This document shows positions 1-11,903 of a DNA stretch of 64,000 nt, piece after piece. How positions within the stretch are numbered: position 1 is the first letter of the stretch; every line of letters begins with the position of its first letter. Source of the DNA: Calliopum simillimum. Taxonomy: Eukaryota; Arthropoda; Insecta; Diptera; Lauxaniidae. The translations under genes and the position numbers were made by a program. Location: positions 41,171,948 through 41,235,947 of the forward strand of contig OX638370.1 in NCBI GenBank assembly GCA_951812925.1, given 5' to 3'. Below the pieces are notes generated by a model. That model saw nothing but the letters and a program-made list of their open reading frames with translations, made no database searches and was not told the DNA's origin.

Positions 1-290
1 AACTGAGTGTTCATGCAAAGTCGATTTTATTGGAGTGGAACTAATGTGCAAGGATGCCTCTATCTCACAATATGTCACATAACGATCTTGCGTTATCAGT
101 TCATGCACTGCATCGATGTTTTGTGGCACAACAACCGATTTTGGACGACCTTCACGGACCGAACTCCGACCACAATTGAATTCACTATACCAACCATATT
201 CTGTGGTTTTTGATGGTGCTTTATCGCACTGAGTTCATCGACACATTCTTGTTGACATAATCCACGTCAAAAGTTGTGAAAAATAATTCA
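1..290 (-). pseudogene. Mariner transposase fragment (N-terminal half), cut by the window edge
   Basis: Read on the minus strand, 1-213 translates as a mariner N-terminal region: WYSEFNCGRSSVREGRPKS, then NIDAVHELI and EIEASLHIS, the usual paired helix-turn-helix order with the GRPK linker. Further upstream (to about 290) RGLCQQECVDEL is recognisable in another frame, with an in-frame stop before it, so the copy has a frameshift and a stop. The DDE catalytic half would lie beyond base 1 and is not seen. Family membership is clear from motif order; the exact mariner subfamily is not. Confidence 0.8.
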
Positions 291-1877
291 ACGAAAACCT
301 TTTCTTGAAATTTCCATTTTTTGGCCAAATTGATTTTCCTAACTCACTGGAAACAAAACAAATAGCACTTGTACTTCAAAACGTTGTAAGTACGTTTATG
401 CTAAAAAATGTCAGACTTTATTATGGTGTTGCCAGGTTTTAGTTATTGACATTAGTGTTGCCAGTTCCCGAAATATAAGTAGTGAATCGTGTTCCAAAAA
501 TTTTTTAGTTAAAGTGAGTGTGTTCTTTTTCGACCTACTTACCGTATTTTATCGAAATAACTCATAAAGCTTGGTGTAGGTAGGGATTATGAAATCACAT
601 TTGTTATTACCAATTTAACAATCGACTAAAAATCGGTTTTAAAATGTTCAGTTCTCGTCTAAGCAGTGAATCTATCTTTCTAAGAAACTGCACTTTTGGA
701 GACTTTATCATCATTTTTAAAATAATCAATATTTCAGTGCTCATTAGCAGTTTTTGTCATTAACATTTTTCATACCACGTATCAATATAAGACTCTTTCA
801 AAATTTTACAAAAACGCCAATTTACTGCAAATAGCCATCCAAATAATCAATAGAAACTAAATTACCTGAGAATCTTTAAAGGGAAATAAATGTCAAAAAA
901 TGTCGACTCAATTACAAAATACTCCTTTCAGTCTGCACTAAATTCATTAAAACATTTGCTAACCACTACTACAAGAACAAAAACACACACACATAAACCA
1001 GAACTAATGGCGTCCGAAAAAGAAAACTTTGGGTTGAAATAAAGTAAAAGTGTAAAAGAAACCAAAAATGAATAAAAGTTAAAAAAAAAAAAATGAAATT
1101 TTCTTAAATGCAATTATGTGAAGATACTTGGCCGCAGATAGTCACGTTCACTTTTGACAAAGTCTGGCAACACTAAGACTCGGCGTTCTATTAGTTGTTG
1201 TATGTATGTAGTAGTAGCATAGCAACAACAACACAAACATCAACTTTGCCATTACCATTACCGTTACCACCACCATTACATTCACTCTGACAACGACAGC
1301 AACAACAACAAAAATACACGCTGCTGCTGCTCGTTCTCCACTACCAATAACAGCAGACAATCTTCATAACTGAAAGTTTTTGGGAAAATTTTATAATTTA
1401 TGGTGTTGGTTGGTTACGCCAAAAATATCAAGCCGACAACCAAATGAAAAAAAAGGACTCCCTGAAAAATGTGGAAAAAAAAGTTTAAAAAAACAATTCA
1501 CACGCATACTACACACAAATAATGCAAGTTTCTTACTGCTAAAATTTCAAGTTTACACATAAAAATAGGAAAAAAAAAAATAAAAAATAAAAAAATTTCC
1601 AAAAAAGTTTTTATTTTTAAGTTGGCTATTAAATGCAACACCCATGGCAAAAGGGAGCTTTTGGTTGTGCAAACAAAAACTTCAAATAACAAATTTGTTT
1701 GGTGTTTTGATAAAGTTTTTTCTATTTTATTTAATTGCATGTTTCAACGCAATTAAAAAAACTCTTTCTCTTTTCATACACTTTGCATTGCGAAGACATC
1801 TTGCTAATAGTTTGCTTTGAGTGTACAATTTTTAATTGGTTAAATGCGTAATATATAAGTGCATTTATTTTCAAATA
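291..1877. other. Intergenic stretch with CAA- and ACC-rich simple sequence
   Basis: No gene is supported here. 1195-1345 is a patch of CAACAACAA, CATTACC and GCTGCTGCT runs, of the kind seen in fly introns and 5' leaders. The rest is AT-rich with long A runs near 1080 and 1570-1600. Short open frames lack codon structure. Confidence 0.6.
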
Positions 1878-2510
1878 CTAGAGTTCGCCTTGTGACCGAA
1901 ATTCGACCATTTTGATCTTACTATAAAGCCTTGGTCGATAAAACACAAAATGCTTTTAATAGTCTTCCTTAAGGTTCTGGTTATCTGCATACACATAAAA
2001 ACATAAAGGTCATGTTCTCATTCCTTGGTGTTAGCCCTATCTGTGTACCCAATTTTAAAAAAAGTCAATGTAGTGGCTTAGCTGTGAAAGTGTTTTTCCG
2101 TTTAGGGGCGTGGTACCACCCACTGAAAATCATAATGGTCATGTTATCGTTTCTTAGTGCCCAACAAATCTCCATACCAAGCGTTTTGTCTATTTAGGGG
2201 CGTGGCACCGCCCACTGGAAAACATAATGGTCATGTTATCGCTTCTTAGTGCCTACCATATCTCTATACTATTTTTCGTGAAAATCGCTGCAGTGGTTTA
2301 GCAGTGAGAGCGTTTTTTCTATTTAGGGGCGTGGCACCACCCACTGAAAAACATAATGCTTATGTTACCGTTCCTTAGAGCCTACTATATCTCCATACCA
2401 AATTTCGAAAAAATCAATGAAGTGGTTTAGCCGTGAAAGCGTTTTTTCTATTTAGGGGAGTGGCACCGCCCACTTTTAAAAAATATATAACCCTATGCAC
2501 ATGGCACTCA
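1878..2510 (+). repeat. Dispersed repeat family A, copy 1 (about 128-bp tandem units)
   Basis: Starts with CTAGAGTTCGCCTTGTG and a leader (TTGGTCGATAAAACACAAAA) that is repeated at 33284 and, inverted, below 24939. The body is a head-to-tail series of units, each with GGGGCGTGGCACCGCCCACT, then ATAATGGTCATGTTATCG, then TCTCCATACCAAATTTCG, then GGTTTAGCCGTGAGAGCG. The GC-rich core recurs at about 2105, 2197, 2325 and 2453. No coding capacity. It may be a non-autonomous transposon, but the transposon class is not evident from its ends. Confidence 0.75.
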
Positions 2511-2584
2511 ACGTGTTAAAATTGATTTTCTGACTTGTTTTAGAAAAAAAAGTTTTATTGGGTCACTCTAGCGTTTTAGAGAAA

Positions 2585-3361
<777 letters not shown>

Positions 3362-4280
3362 GATCCTATTAACCCTCATGTTGTCGCACCTTTAATTTGT
3401 CACATTAGGTACTCAGGCCAGACCCCATACATATTTATATGGGTCTCAATCGAAAATTGTGGAATAACCATAGTATTGTATATTATTGTAAAAATTGGTT
3501 AAATAAAATTGAACTGAATTGAATTATTTTTACTTTCATTAAAAAATATAATTTTTATTTCTTGTACTTATATATTCATACATAAATGGCTGTGATCATC
3601 TCAAATTTTTCAAAATTTGCAGTTGGGTTCTCAGATTTTTATAAAAATTCACAGAGCTGATCTAAGTGGTAAAGTATGGAGACCTCTCATTATTAGTTTT
3701 GCGAGTTATGGACATGGGACTTCAGAGTGTGCAAGTAGTGTTTTTACGAAAAATCGATGCATTTTTTTTTTCTAAGTCGTGCCATTTTGTCAAAAATTAA
3801 TTTTTTTAATTTTTGTTTTCAGATTCTTGTAGCATTTTTAACGTTATTTTAGTTTCCATTTCAAATTTGGAAAATTTTAAAAATTTACAAAATGGCGGTC
3901 ATTTTTTGAAAAATCTTTTTTTATTTTTTTATTTGTTTTTTCTTTACAGAAAGGTGGATGAAAACTAAACATTTTGTAGAAGATTTGTTTTATGCTAAAT
4001 GGCTGTGAGAGCCAAGGGAATTTTTTTTCTTATGAGTCACGTGACAATTTTTTTAACTTTGTTTTGTGCTTTGATTTACTAAGTCGAAAAAAAAAAAAAT
4101 TCCAAAGTACAAGGATATAACTTCCATTGTTTAGAAAATACAAGGTATAACAAAAAAATTATATTTTCTATGACGGACATGTTTTGAAAAATCTTAAAAA
4201 TCAATTTAAAAAAAATTTTAAGAAGAAAAATTTTTTTTTTCGGAAAACTTTTGAAAGGTACATGAAAAACATTCGTTTTT
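3362..4280. other. AT-rich intergenic stretch with a possible TTAA-flanked element end
   Basis: 3369-3372 is TTAA followed by CCCTCATGTTGTCGCACC, the look of a piggyBac-type terminus, and AGACCCCATACATATTTATA plus TGGGTCT nearby forms an imperfect hairpin. I found no matching opposite end downstream. The remainder is A/T runs with two similar patches, GGCGGTCATTTTTTGAAAAA near 3895 and GACGGACATGTTTTGAAAAA near 4170. No gene seen. Confidence 0.4.
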
Positions 4281-4282
4281 TA

Positions 4283-4425
4283 TCTCAACATTCGTGCATC
4301 TCTGAATGGTAAGCTTTGCCTGCATGATGACAATAAGACATATGTCATCTGCGTAAAAGACATCTTACAAATGCGCGCTGAAGATTCATTGAATGCTGAA
4401 TGTGAACAATGTCCAGTACTATAAG
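4283..4425 (+). other. Short open stretch with coding-like composition, unidentified
   Basis: One plus frame reads through 47 codons with a non-AT-biased mix of residues (begins LNIRASLNGKLCLHD, later VICVKDILQMRAEDS, ends ECEQCPVL then stop TAA). Local base composition is less AT-rich than its neighbours. There is no start codon, no clear splice signals and no family I recognise. It could be the last exon of a decayed gene, or chance. Confidence 0.2.
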
Positions 4426-4479
4426 GAATAGGAAACAGCATCGGAAATTTTAGTAAGAATTCCAAAAATCTTCGTCGAA

Positions 4480-6440
4480 TTCAGCTTTATTTCATCAGAT
4501 TCTAAATTATCAGCCTCAAAATTAAGTTGTTTCAACAGATTTAGGGGTATCATCTTTAAAAATAATTTTAAGCACATATTTTACAAATTTAGTATTTCTG
4601 CGCAGATATGGCAAAAGCTGGTATCACATGTTTACATAATTTTTTTCGAGATGTGAAAAAATGGCAATATCTACTTTTTCAAGTTGTTTTTCTAAAGAAC
4701 TACAAGTACTAACTCAAGTCTGGCTTTATTTGATCTCACCGAGAATAATACCCTGGGCTATATACATAACTCATTTTCATAGATTTGTAAATAGAAGGTT
4801 TCAAACTCCCGTTAATAGAAAGACAAAGTATAGATTTGCAGGATAATATTATTAAAACAAATTTTTTTTTTTTTTTGTGAAAAATGCAGATTGTAAGTAG
4901 TAGCCTGACAAATTTTGCTATGGCTTCTCTATAATTTCTGTGTGTTCATAAAGGGTTACTGCATAAATATTTACTGTCATTGTAATATTGTAAGCAGTGT
5001 CTTTTAAATTAAAAGGAAAGAATTTATTTATTTACATAAATCGATAAAGAAATTGCAAAATGGCACAAGAAGAATTTTTAATGTCCTGAGAAACAAACAT
5101 AAGCAGCAACGTATACAGATACTCCTTCTAATATGCAATTCCTAGAGGAATACGGAGAGTAATATACGGGGATGCCAATATGGGGCTGATGTTAATGTGG
5201 ATGACATAAATGCTTATACTGCTTATCTAGAAAATAAATTTTATTATTAAAAATGAAGTAAATTATAAATTTGGAAGAAGACTTTTGTACTTTTTAATGT
5301 TAACTTTAAAGCGCAAAGAAATTTGTCAATTATACTAATGTTATGAACTTTATGAAATTCCATGCATTTTTCAACTTAGAAAATTATGACAATTCATGGA
5401 ATTTCGATTCTTGCAAATAATGGCGAAAGTTCATAAAATTTGTATTATTTTCAAATAGTCAATCTCAAATGTTTTCTTATAAACTGTATTTTTTTTTAAA
5501 TATTAATTTATGTAATTCATTTTCGAAAAAAAATAAAGAAATTTCATATCAATTTTGAGTTAATTGAGTTTTATTTTTCAACAAATTCACTATAAATCTT
5601 GTAATGATTTAAAGAACCAAATAATCAAGAAGAGTAAAATAAAACCAAATATGAGAGTGTTTGAGTACAAGCCTTGTAGCAATTATTTGATTCGGCGCAT
5701 AAGAGCTTCATATGTTCCGATTTGGTATAACAGTTTATGTTGCTCTCAGTATAACAGATACATAATAACTTTGAAGAAACAACGTAAAATGTGAAACGCA
5801 CGTGCTCGAAGAAGATATGAATTTCCTTCAAAAAGTCAATATGAGAATATACGACAATACAATACTAATTAAAATAAATAAATTTAACCAATCTCTCGCA
5901 GATGGCTGCAATAGTCACTGTCGAAATCTTCTTTCAATTGGCAATATGCAAAAACCATATACTTTGAGCAAGTTTCTTTTAGGTCCTTCTTTATCTGTAT
6001 GAGTTTGATGCCATTGCTGCATTCCCTTTTCGCTACTTTTTGAAGTGAAGTTTAGGCCCCCATTCACTGTCATTAGTTCATCCAACAACATTTTATTTTC
6101 TGTCATTAGTCAACCATAAATTAAGCTCCAAAAATTTATTGGTTTACACGTAACATCTTTTTTCAAAAGCCCTAACAGTGTCGGTTTGTTTTGCACTCAA
6201 TCATATATTTGTGCCCTTCCACTAATTTGATCAGAGTATTAAATTTTTCATGAATAAAATTTGCTGTGCGTTGGAGTGGTTCAATATCTAAAATTGTTTC
6301 GATTTAAGGTGTTCAGGCCTCAAAATGTACATACCCCGAGTTTAAGCCGCTCTCGAGTCAAAATTTCATCGAATCGGGCCATCGGAAAATAAGTCAGTGG
6401 GTTGATATTTATTTATGATTTTTCTGTATTTATTTTGCTA
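4480..6440. other. AT-rich intergenic stretch
   Basis: No supported gene. 5337-5442 holds an imperfect inverted repeat (ATGAACTTTATGAAATTCCA against TGGAATTTCG and GCGAAAGTTCATAAAATT) around a short loop. A minus-strand frame at 5915-6106 looks faintly coding and is listed separately. Confidence 0.5.
5915..6106 (-). other. Unidentified open frame with coding-like residues
   Basis: 63 codons from ATG, beginning MTENKMLLDELMTVNGG and ending in LLKVYGFCILPIERRFRQ. The mix (KSSEKGMQQWHQTHTDKEGP) is unlike the F/L/I/K-rich noise frames nearby. I do not recognise the family. It could be the remnant of a transposon protein or of a host exon. No promoter, splice or poly(A) signal is assignable. Confidence 0.2.
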
Positions 6441-6609
6441 TTGCTTAAGGCCGTTTTATACTATCCCACAAAGTATTACGACATGTCAGATAAAAGTGTG
6501 ATAGAATTTCATTATACTGTTAATTTTGTATTAATGTGGGGAGGAGTGTCAAATATCATGTTAAGACTGTCAAAAAAATCGAAACGCTTTTTCATTAGAT
6601 TGTTTTTCT

Positions 6610-7285
6610 CTACACAGAGCGAAGAAAAAACCACGTCCGTGAGTATTTTAACTACTTTTCATTGCTGATTTGGATTTAACAACGCTCCAAGCTCATATTT
6701 GTATGGTGCGTTGCGAAATCACTCACAAACGTAGTTGAAACTTATTCAACAACGCTGGTTGCCATGCGTTGTTAAATCCAAATCAGCAACGAAACGCAGT
6801 AAAAACACTCACGAAGCGTTGCTAAGCTCAAATCAGCAACGAAGCGTAGTTAAAACACCACGAAACGTAGTTAAATTCAAATAAGCTCATTTTAAAACAA
6901 ATAGACTTTTAGTCAACTTATAATGTTGCCCGTAGCTGAGTTGCTAACGTCTGCATCTATCACACGACAGGTTCCAGGTTCAATTCTCTCCAATATCAAA
7001 ACAGAAAAAATTTTATTTAAAGTATAAAATTGAAAATAAAAAAGAATAAAATGTCAGTTTTCATAGCCTTTGACAGGAAAAAATGAATTCAGAAAATTTT
7101 TTTTTGCTTTTGTATTCTTTTTAGCAACGCGCGTTGTTAAATCACTCACAAACGTAGTTGAAACCCATTTAGCAACGCGCGTTGTTAGAACTGCCACAAA
7201 CGAGCCATGTTCAAAATTTGGGTCACCACGTGGTTAAAATAACTATGTTTCTGCCACTTTTGACTATGTTGTTTTCTCTGTGTAG
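6610..7285. mobile_element. Inner foldback-type MITE with CTACACAGAG termini
   Basis: Ends are CTACACAGAGCGAAGAAAAA on the left and, in reverse complement, CTACACAGAGAAAACAACAT on the right. The interior is a patchwork of direct and inverted copies of AACGCGCGTTGTTAAATCAC, CACAAACGTAGTTGAAAC and CAAATCAGCAACGAA, which would fold extensively. It carries a tRNA-like segment at 6925-6992. No open frame of interest. It lies entirely inside the 6447-7364 MITE. Confidence 0.65.
6925..6992 (+). ncRNA. tRNA-like module inside a MITE (probably a pseudogene)
   Basis: Starts GTTGCCCGTAGCTGAGTTGC, which resembles a tRNA A box (TAGCTGAGTTG). It ends with GTTCCAGGTTCAATTCTCTC, which resembles a B box and T arm (GGTTCAATTC). 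Spacing between the boxes is about 40 nt. The acceptor ends do not pair convincingly and no clear anticodon can be assigned, so this is a tRNA-derived relic rather than a working tRNA. Confidence 0.4.
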
Positions 7286-7394
7286 TTTAAACTATCACAC
7301 ATTGCTTGCAACATGTCAATTTGGACATGTCTTTATACTTTGTGGGAAAGTGTAAAGCGGCCTTTAGTAAAATTATCAACATTGTGATATATTC

Positions 7395-7475
7395 GTGGTA
7401 ATCGTGTTTAAGTACTCAGCATAATGTAAGAGCACCTGGAGACCGATCCCTGCTCGGTCAACAATCTGATCTTAT
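7395..7475 (+). ncRNA. Possible tRNA-derived SINE remnant
   Basis: GTGGTAATCGTGTTTAAGTA, then AAGAGCACCTGGAGACCGAT and CCCTGCTCGGTC, recall a tRNA with A-box-like GTGGTAATCGT and B-box-like GAGACCGATCCC. Pairing and the anticodon are not clear. It lies just outside the 6447-7364 MITE. Confidence 0.25.
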
Positions 7476-7639
7476 TATTTTAGTCGATGTTTTTATTCAT
7501 AGCTATTTTTTGTTATGAAACTTGTACCTTTTCACCTACAATGGTCACGCTTTTAAAATGATAAATTAACCGATGAGAATAATAAAAAGAAAAAGCTCGT
7601 AAAGTATCGAATGGTATAGAAAAATATCAAAAACTTAAA

Positions 7640-9058
7640 ATTTTTGTTTGTTGAAATAGAACGCCCTAAAATAAATAAATGGGATATGCCACGAACCCAA
7701 AATATTTCGTCTTTTGTATAGGGGCTGAAATATCTTATTTTCAAAAGATCATAACTCGGAAAATTAGAGTCCTATTGGAAAAATCCTAAAGGATATTTTG
7801 ATAAGGAAAAGTGTGGCTATTCGATTCCATTAATGAAAAAGAATTTCACCTTTTCTTGTAGCTACGCTGTAAAACTAAACACAGCGTTTTCTTCAACTTC
7901 AAGCAGGGATATTTCAAAATCCTGCAGGTATAATGACAGTTCTGCTGATGAAGACGGATTCAGCGTCAAAAATTAGATAAGACTGCATATAAGAAATAAA
8001 AAGTTCATTCCATTTTTTTGTGCCTGAGTTATTAACCAAATTTTTTATTTTGATAAAAAGTGGGCGTCGCAATTATTGAACAAAGCCCACTTTTCGTTAT
8101 GCTTTAGATACTCATTATCCAGATCTGCATACCAAATTTCTTCAAAATACAATATGTTGTACCACTTGCGAGAAATGGTTTTTAATGTATTTTACTTGTA
8201 TGGGAGGTTCCACACCCACAGGCAATACTTGCCTACTTTCGATTAGTGGGTGTCTAATAGCAAGGAGACTCCCTACAGTTAAATTAAGAAAAATATCTTT
8301 TGTAGTTTTTTTTTTTATAGCGTATTATATTTTTGTGGGCGGTGCCACGCCCTTCAACGAATTTTTTTAATATAACGGCATATCGCATATAATTACTTAT
8401 TTTCAGGGGTACATCTCTTAAATTTTCATTATAATTGTTGGAGTCGTTTTCGAGTAATATTGAATCAAAATTTTAAATGGTTGAAAAAGGGGGCGTGGTA
8501 CTTCTTCGATACCGCCCACTTTTTGGATATTACAAGGCATTGATAGGCAGTACCTACATACAAATTTTCATTAAAATATCTTTTAACATTTGCGAGAAAT
8601 AGCATTTAACGTATTTTGCTTGTATGGGAGGTTCCATGCGCAACAGCAATATTTCGCCCACTTTCAGATCAGAGATGCCCTATAGCAATTAGGCTCCTCA
8701 CAGTTGAGTTCAAAATGTTTGCTTTATTAGTTTTCTTTTTATACCATTTTATATTAATCCTTGTTTGTAGAGGTAACATGTCCTAAATGTTCATTACAAT
8801 TGTTGGAGTCGTTTTCGAGTAATAAATATTTGAATAAATATTTTCAAGGCTTAAAAAGTGGGCGTAGCACTTCTTTGATCCCGTCCACTTTTTGTCTGTC
8901 ACAAGGTCAAGGTATTATTAAGCCGTACCCGCTCACCAAATTTCATTCAAATACCTTGTATGGTTTGCGAGTTATGACTAAATCAATTTTAAAATTTAGG
9001 GCAGTGCCACGCCCCCTGGTGAGCATTTACAAAGTTCAAACCTAGCTCATTCTTCATT
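7640..9058 (+). repeat. Dispersed repeat family K, irregular tandem units of about 365-425 bp
   Basis: Repeated blocks contain GTGGGCG with a downstream GCCCACTTTT, TTGTATGGGAGGTTCCA (8196, 8622), TTGGAGTCGTTTTCGAGTAA (8440, 8804), and GGCGGTGCCACGCCC (8340) or GCAGTGCCACGCCCCCTGG (9003). Blocks are diverged and partly deleted. No protein is encoded. The 3' edge passes directly into the RTE fragment at 9062, and the sequence after that fragment (TTAAAATCGCTGTAGCCG) is of the same style, so the RTE piece may be embedded in a family K array. Confidence 0.6.
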
Positions 9059-9061
9059 GTA

Positions 9062-9485
9062 TGCTAATATCAACTAACGAACAAGCTGCAAGTATTTGTC
9101 AACAAATGCTTAAGGCCTCGCACTATATCAAATGCCGAGCTACATCAAACATGCAATCAGAGGGCTATAGCAAACGAGGTCAAGCTGCGCAAATGGGGAT
9201 GGATTGGTCACACTCTCCGGAAACCACACAGCGAAGTTTGTCGCCAGGCGCTTGAGTGGAATCCACAAGGCAGTAGAGGACGTGGTAGACCCAAAACCAA
9301 CTGGAAAAGGTCACTGGAAAAGGAAATCCAAGAATCGGGAAAGCCGTGGTAAGAGATCAAAGTCATCGCAAGGGATCGCGACGAATGGAGATGTTTCATA
9401 TTGGCCCTATGCTCCTTCTAGGAGTTAAAGGAGAATACATACATTCCATGTTTCATTAAAATCGCTGTAGCCGTTTTCGAGAAAA
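9062..9485 (+). pseudogene. RTE-like non-LTR retrotransposon, 3' end fragment, tandem copy 1
   Basis: The plus frame spells the C-terminal region of an RTE-type polymerase: NKLQVFVNKCLR, PRTISNAELHQ, ANEVKLRKWGWIGHTLRKP, EVCRQALEWNPQGSRGRGRP, IARDRDEW. Compared with the copies at 47655 and 61446, about seven codons are missing in frame between KCLR and PRTISN. A stop replaces Q after SGKPW (TGG TAA). From 9092 the sequence is repeated almost identically 394 bp downstream. Only the last part of the element is present; no RT or endonuclease domain is here. Confidence 0.85.
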
Positions 9486-9879
9486 GTATTTGTCAACAAA
9501 TGCTTAAGGCCTCGCACTATATCAAATGCCGAGCTACATCAAACATGCAATCAGAGGGCTATAGCAAACGAGGTCAAGCTGCGCAAATGGGGATGGATTG
9601 GTCACACTCTCCGGAAACCACACAGCGAAGTTTGTCGCCAGGCGCTTGAGTGGAATCCACAAGGCAGTAGAGGACGTGGTAGACCCAAAACCAACTGGAA
9701 AAGGTCACTGGAAAAGGAAATCCAAGAATCGGGAAAGCCGTGGCAAGAGATCAAAGTCATCGCAAGGGATCGCGACGAATGGAGATGTTTCATATTGGCC
9801 CTATGCTCCTCCTAGGAGTTAAAGGAGAATACATACATTCCATGTTTCATTAAAATCGCTGTAGCCGTTTTCGAGAAAA
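9486..9879 (+). pseudogene. RTE-like 3' fragment, tandem copy 2
   Basis: A head-to-tail duplicate of 9092-9485 with about two base differences in 394. The TAA stop of copy 1 is CAA here, and CTTCTA is CTCCTA. It shares the same seven-codon deletion, so the deletion came first and the duplication second. It ends at TTTTCGAGAAAA, after which unrelated AT-rich sequence with CATACATACATA begins. Confidence 0.9.
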
Positions 9880-11150
9880 GTTTTGCCCATTCCAAACATA
9901 CATACATAGATAAGTACATAAGTACATACAATTTTATCTCGTATAAGAAGAGAAGATATATGTGAAAATTGTAGACCAGAAAATCATCACAAATTTGAGT
10001 GTTGATTCATTTATGTGAAAAGTGTAAAATGTCTTTGCTCGGCCGAAACCATATCTATTTTAAATATATTTGCCGAGCATTCTCTGTTACATCGAAAACG
10101 ATATGTCAAAAGAATTTTATATTATGTTAATGATGCGATCCAGAAAAATTTTTGATTAAAAACACAACACAGCCATTTCATGCCCTCCTCGGATTTCGTT
10201 GCAATTTAGTACATCTTTTCATTTCAGGTCAGAACCATTAAAAATGGCAATGTGGATATTGTTAATCGATTTTCATGTTCTGACAAAGGTTTTGAATTAG
10301 ACAAGGTGTGTATTTTGCAAAAAGAAGTATAAATGAAAATGCTCCATGATATGCTTTTTCGAACTTCTAATTTTTTGTTTTTAAATTTCCGAATTCAACA
10401 TCATTCCAAAATTTAAAAAAAAAGTTTTACATGGCCAAATATGTTAAAAAATTATACGAATAGACGAAATGTAACAAGTCTTTTTGATTAAAAAAAAAAC
10501 ACCATACAGGAACGACCATTTCTAGAATTAAATAGAAAAAATACACCTAGAAATGAAAAAAATATTTTTTCTTTAAAATTTAAATTGTTCAACGTTTTAT
10601 GTGGATTTTCGGCCGCTTCATCTGAATCTGTAGTTTATTTTTCCGTAAGTTCTGTAGTCTATATTAAGTCAAAAAAGGGAAAAATTCAAAAAATCTATAT
10701 TTTTCATTTAATATGGGCACTATCTCCAAAACAACAGATTTCAAGGAAAAATAAAATGAAGATTCAGATTTAGCAGCCCATAACCCAAATATACATATAT
10801 ATAATCAAGTAATGGTATATAATATATAGGACAGCATCGACAGAAGTGGGCCTCCCGCCATTTTTATTTTCACAAGTGACATATTTGTCAACCGATTATT
10901 TTTTTTTTGTTTTTTGCTTATCGGCAAGAGCTCAGTTTACAGTAGGTCATTGAAGTGTGACGACGTAAATTTGTATTCCCTAGCAATAAGTGCCAAAAAT
11001 TTATACTTTTTCCTTTTTTCTCACTGTGAAAGTTATCGAGATTTGCATAAGTTATTCATCGAATTCAATCATGTAAATTGAGTTTATTATAGAACTAGAC
11101 TTAACCTTCAAAAATTTAATGAGATTTTAGCAAATTGTCGCGTGGTTTTC
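9880..11150. other. AT-rich intergenic stretch
   Basis: No gene supported. Includes CATACATACATA near 9897, TATATA runs near 10790-10830, and GACAGAAGTGGGCC at 10840, which resembles GGCAGAAGTGGGCC at 11182 and so may belong to the same decayed transposon as the next feature. Confidence 0.5.
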
Positions 11151-11175
11151 TGCCCAAATTATTTCGTGTCAAATT

Positions 11176-11410
11176 ATGCTTGTGGGCAGAAGTGGGCCAT
11201 TCTTTGCAGACAGAAGTGGACCAATGGATTGGATGAAGTCGGTTACACGGAGGAGAAAAACAAACCGTGGACGAAAACCAATGCAAAGTACCATCATAAC
11301 ATCGCCCGAAAATAGGAAAATATCTGAAGAAGCAACGCAAACCAAACGCCCTTCTTCCGAAAAAACGTCATAAAAAAAGATGAAACGTTCGGAAAATTCG
11401 TCATTTGCAA
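11176..11410 (+). pseudogene. Possible C-terminal tail of a pogo/Tigger-type transposase
   Basis: A frame from ATG at 11176 reads SGPMDWMKSVTRRRKTNRG, then RKPMQSTIITSPENRKISE and a basic tail, to TAA at 11371. The pattern of a basic RRRK stretch followed by G-R-K and TIITSPENRK resembles the tail after the DDE domain in pogo-like transposases. No catalytic residues lie in the fragment, so the assignment rests on the tail motif alone. The MITE at 11419 sits just past its end. Confidence 0.35.
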
Positions 11411-11418
11411 CCGCGACG

Positions 11419-11639
11419 AGAAGCAAGATAAAAATCCATTTAAGATCTCAAAATTTTAGTCTGATCAAGATCTTTCTAATGAACAACGGCCATTTTTTGG
11501 TAAATTTCAAAATTCAAAATGGCGGCCACAAAATGGCGTCCACAATTAATAATTAACTAAAAATAGTTACATCCGTTGTTCGAAAGATCTTGAGTAGACT
11601 AAAATTTTAAGTCCTTAAACGCATTTTTATATTGCTTCT
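11419..11639. mobile_element. MITE of about 221 bp with roughly 60-bp inverted repeats
   Basis: Left arm AGAAGCAAGATAAAAATCC, then AAAATTTTAGTCTGATCAAG and ATCTTTCTAATGAACAACGG. The right arm reverse complement reads AGAAGCAATATAAAAATGCG, then AAAATTTTAGTCTACTCAAG and ATCTTTCGAACAACGG. The loop holds AAAATGGCGGCCACAAAATG. No coding capacity and no certain target duplication. Confidence 0.75.
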
Positions 11640-11903
11640 GCTTATGAAGACAGAGTTGTTCAAAACTGGTGTGTTATAAGTGATGCAGTGTTGGGTATTT
11701 CTATTTTGACCAGGCAAGAGATAACACCTTTGCTAATTTATTTTTTTCGTATTTGTTATCAATATAAGAATATATATATAATAAATCCAATGAGAAATAA
11801 GGCAACAAATAAATTATTTTTGAATTCAATATACATATAAATAGCAAAACGAAATCGGTTCAGTTCCTGTTTCTATGCCTTAATTTCATTATATTCGCTT
11901 GAT

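Larger units (their letters stand above)
6447..7364. mobile_element. Outer MITE with about 41-bp terminal inverted repeats, interrupted by another element
   Basis: The left end AAGGCCGTTTTATACTATCC then CACAAAGTATTACGACATGTC mirrors the right end, whose reverse complement reads AAGGCCGCTTTACACTTTCC then CACAAAGTATAAAGACATGTC: about 5 mismatches in 41. TGTGATAG follows on both sides. No coding capacity. No clear target duplication. The centre is filled by the CTACACAGAG element (6610-7285), so the original MITE was only about 240 bp. Confidence 0.75.

Noticed and set aside
1148..1360. Val/Met-rich minus-strand frame as a membrane protein
   Set aside because: It arises from CAA/CCATTA simple sequence; no gene context.
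3369..3460. piggyBac element
   Set aside because: TTAACCCTCATG and a hairpin are suggestive, but no opposite end or transposase was found.
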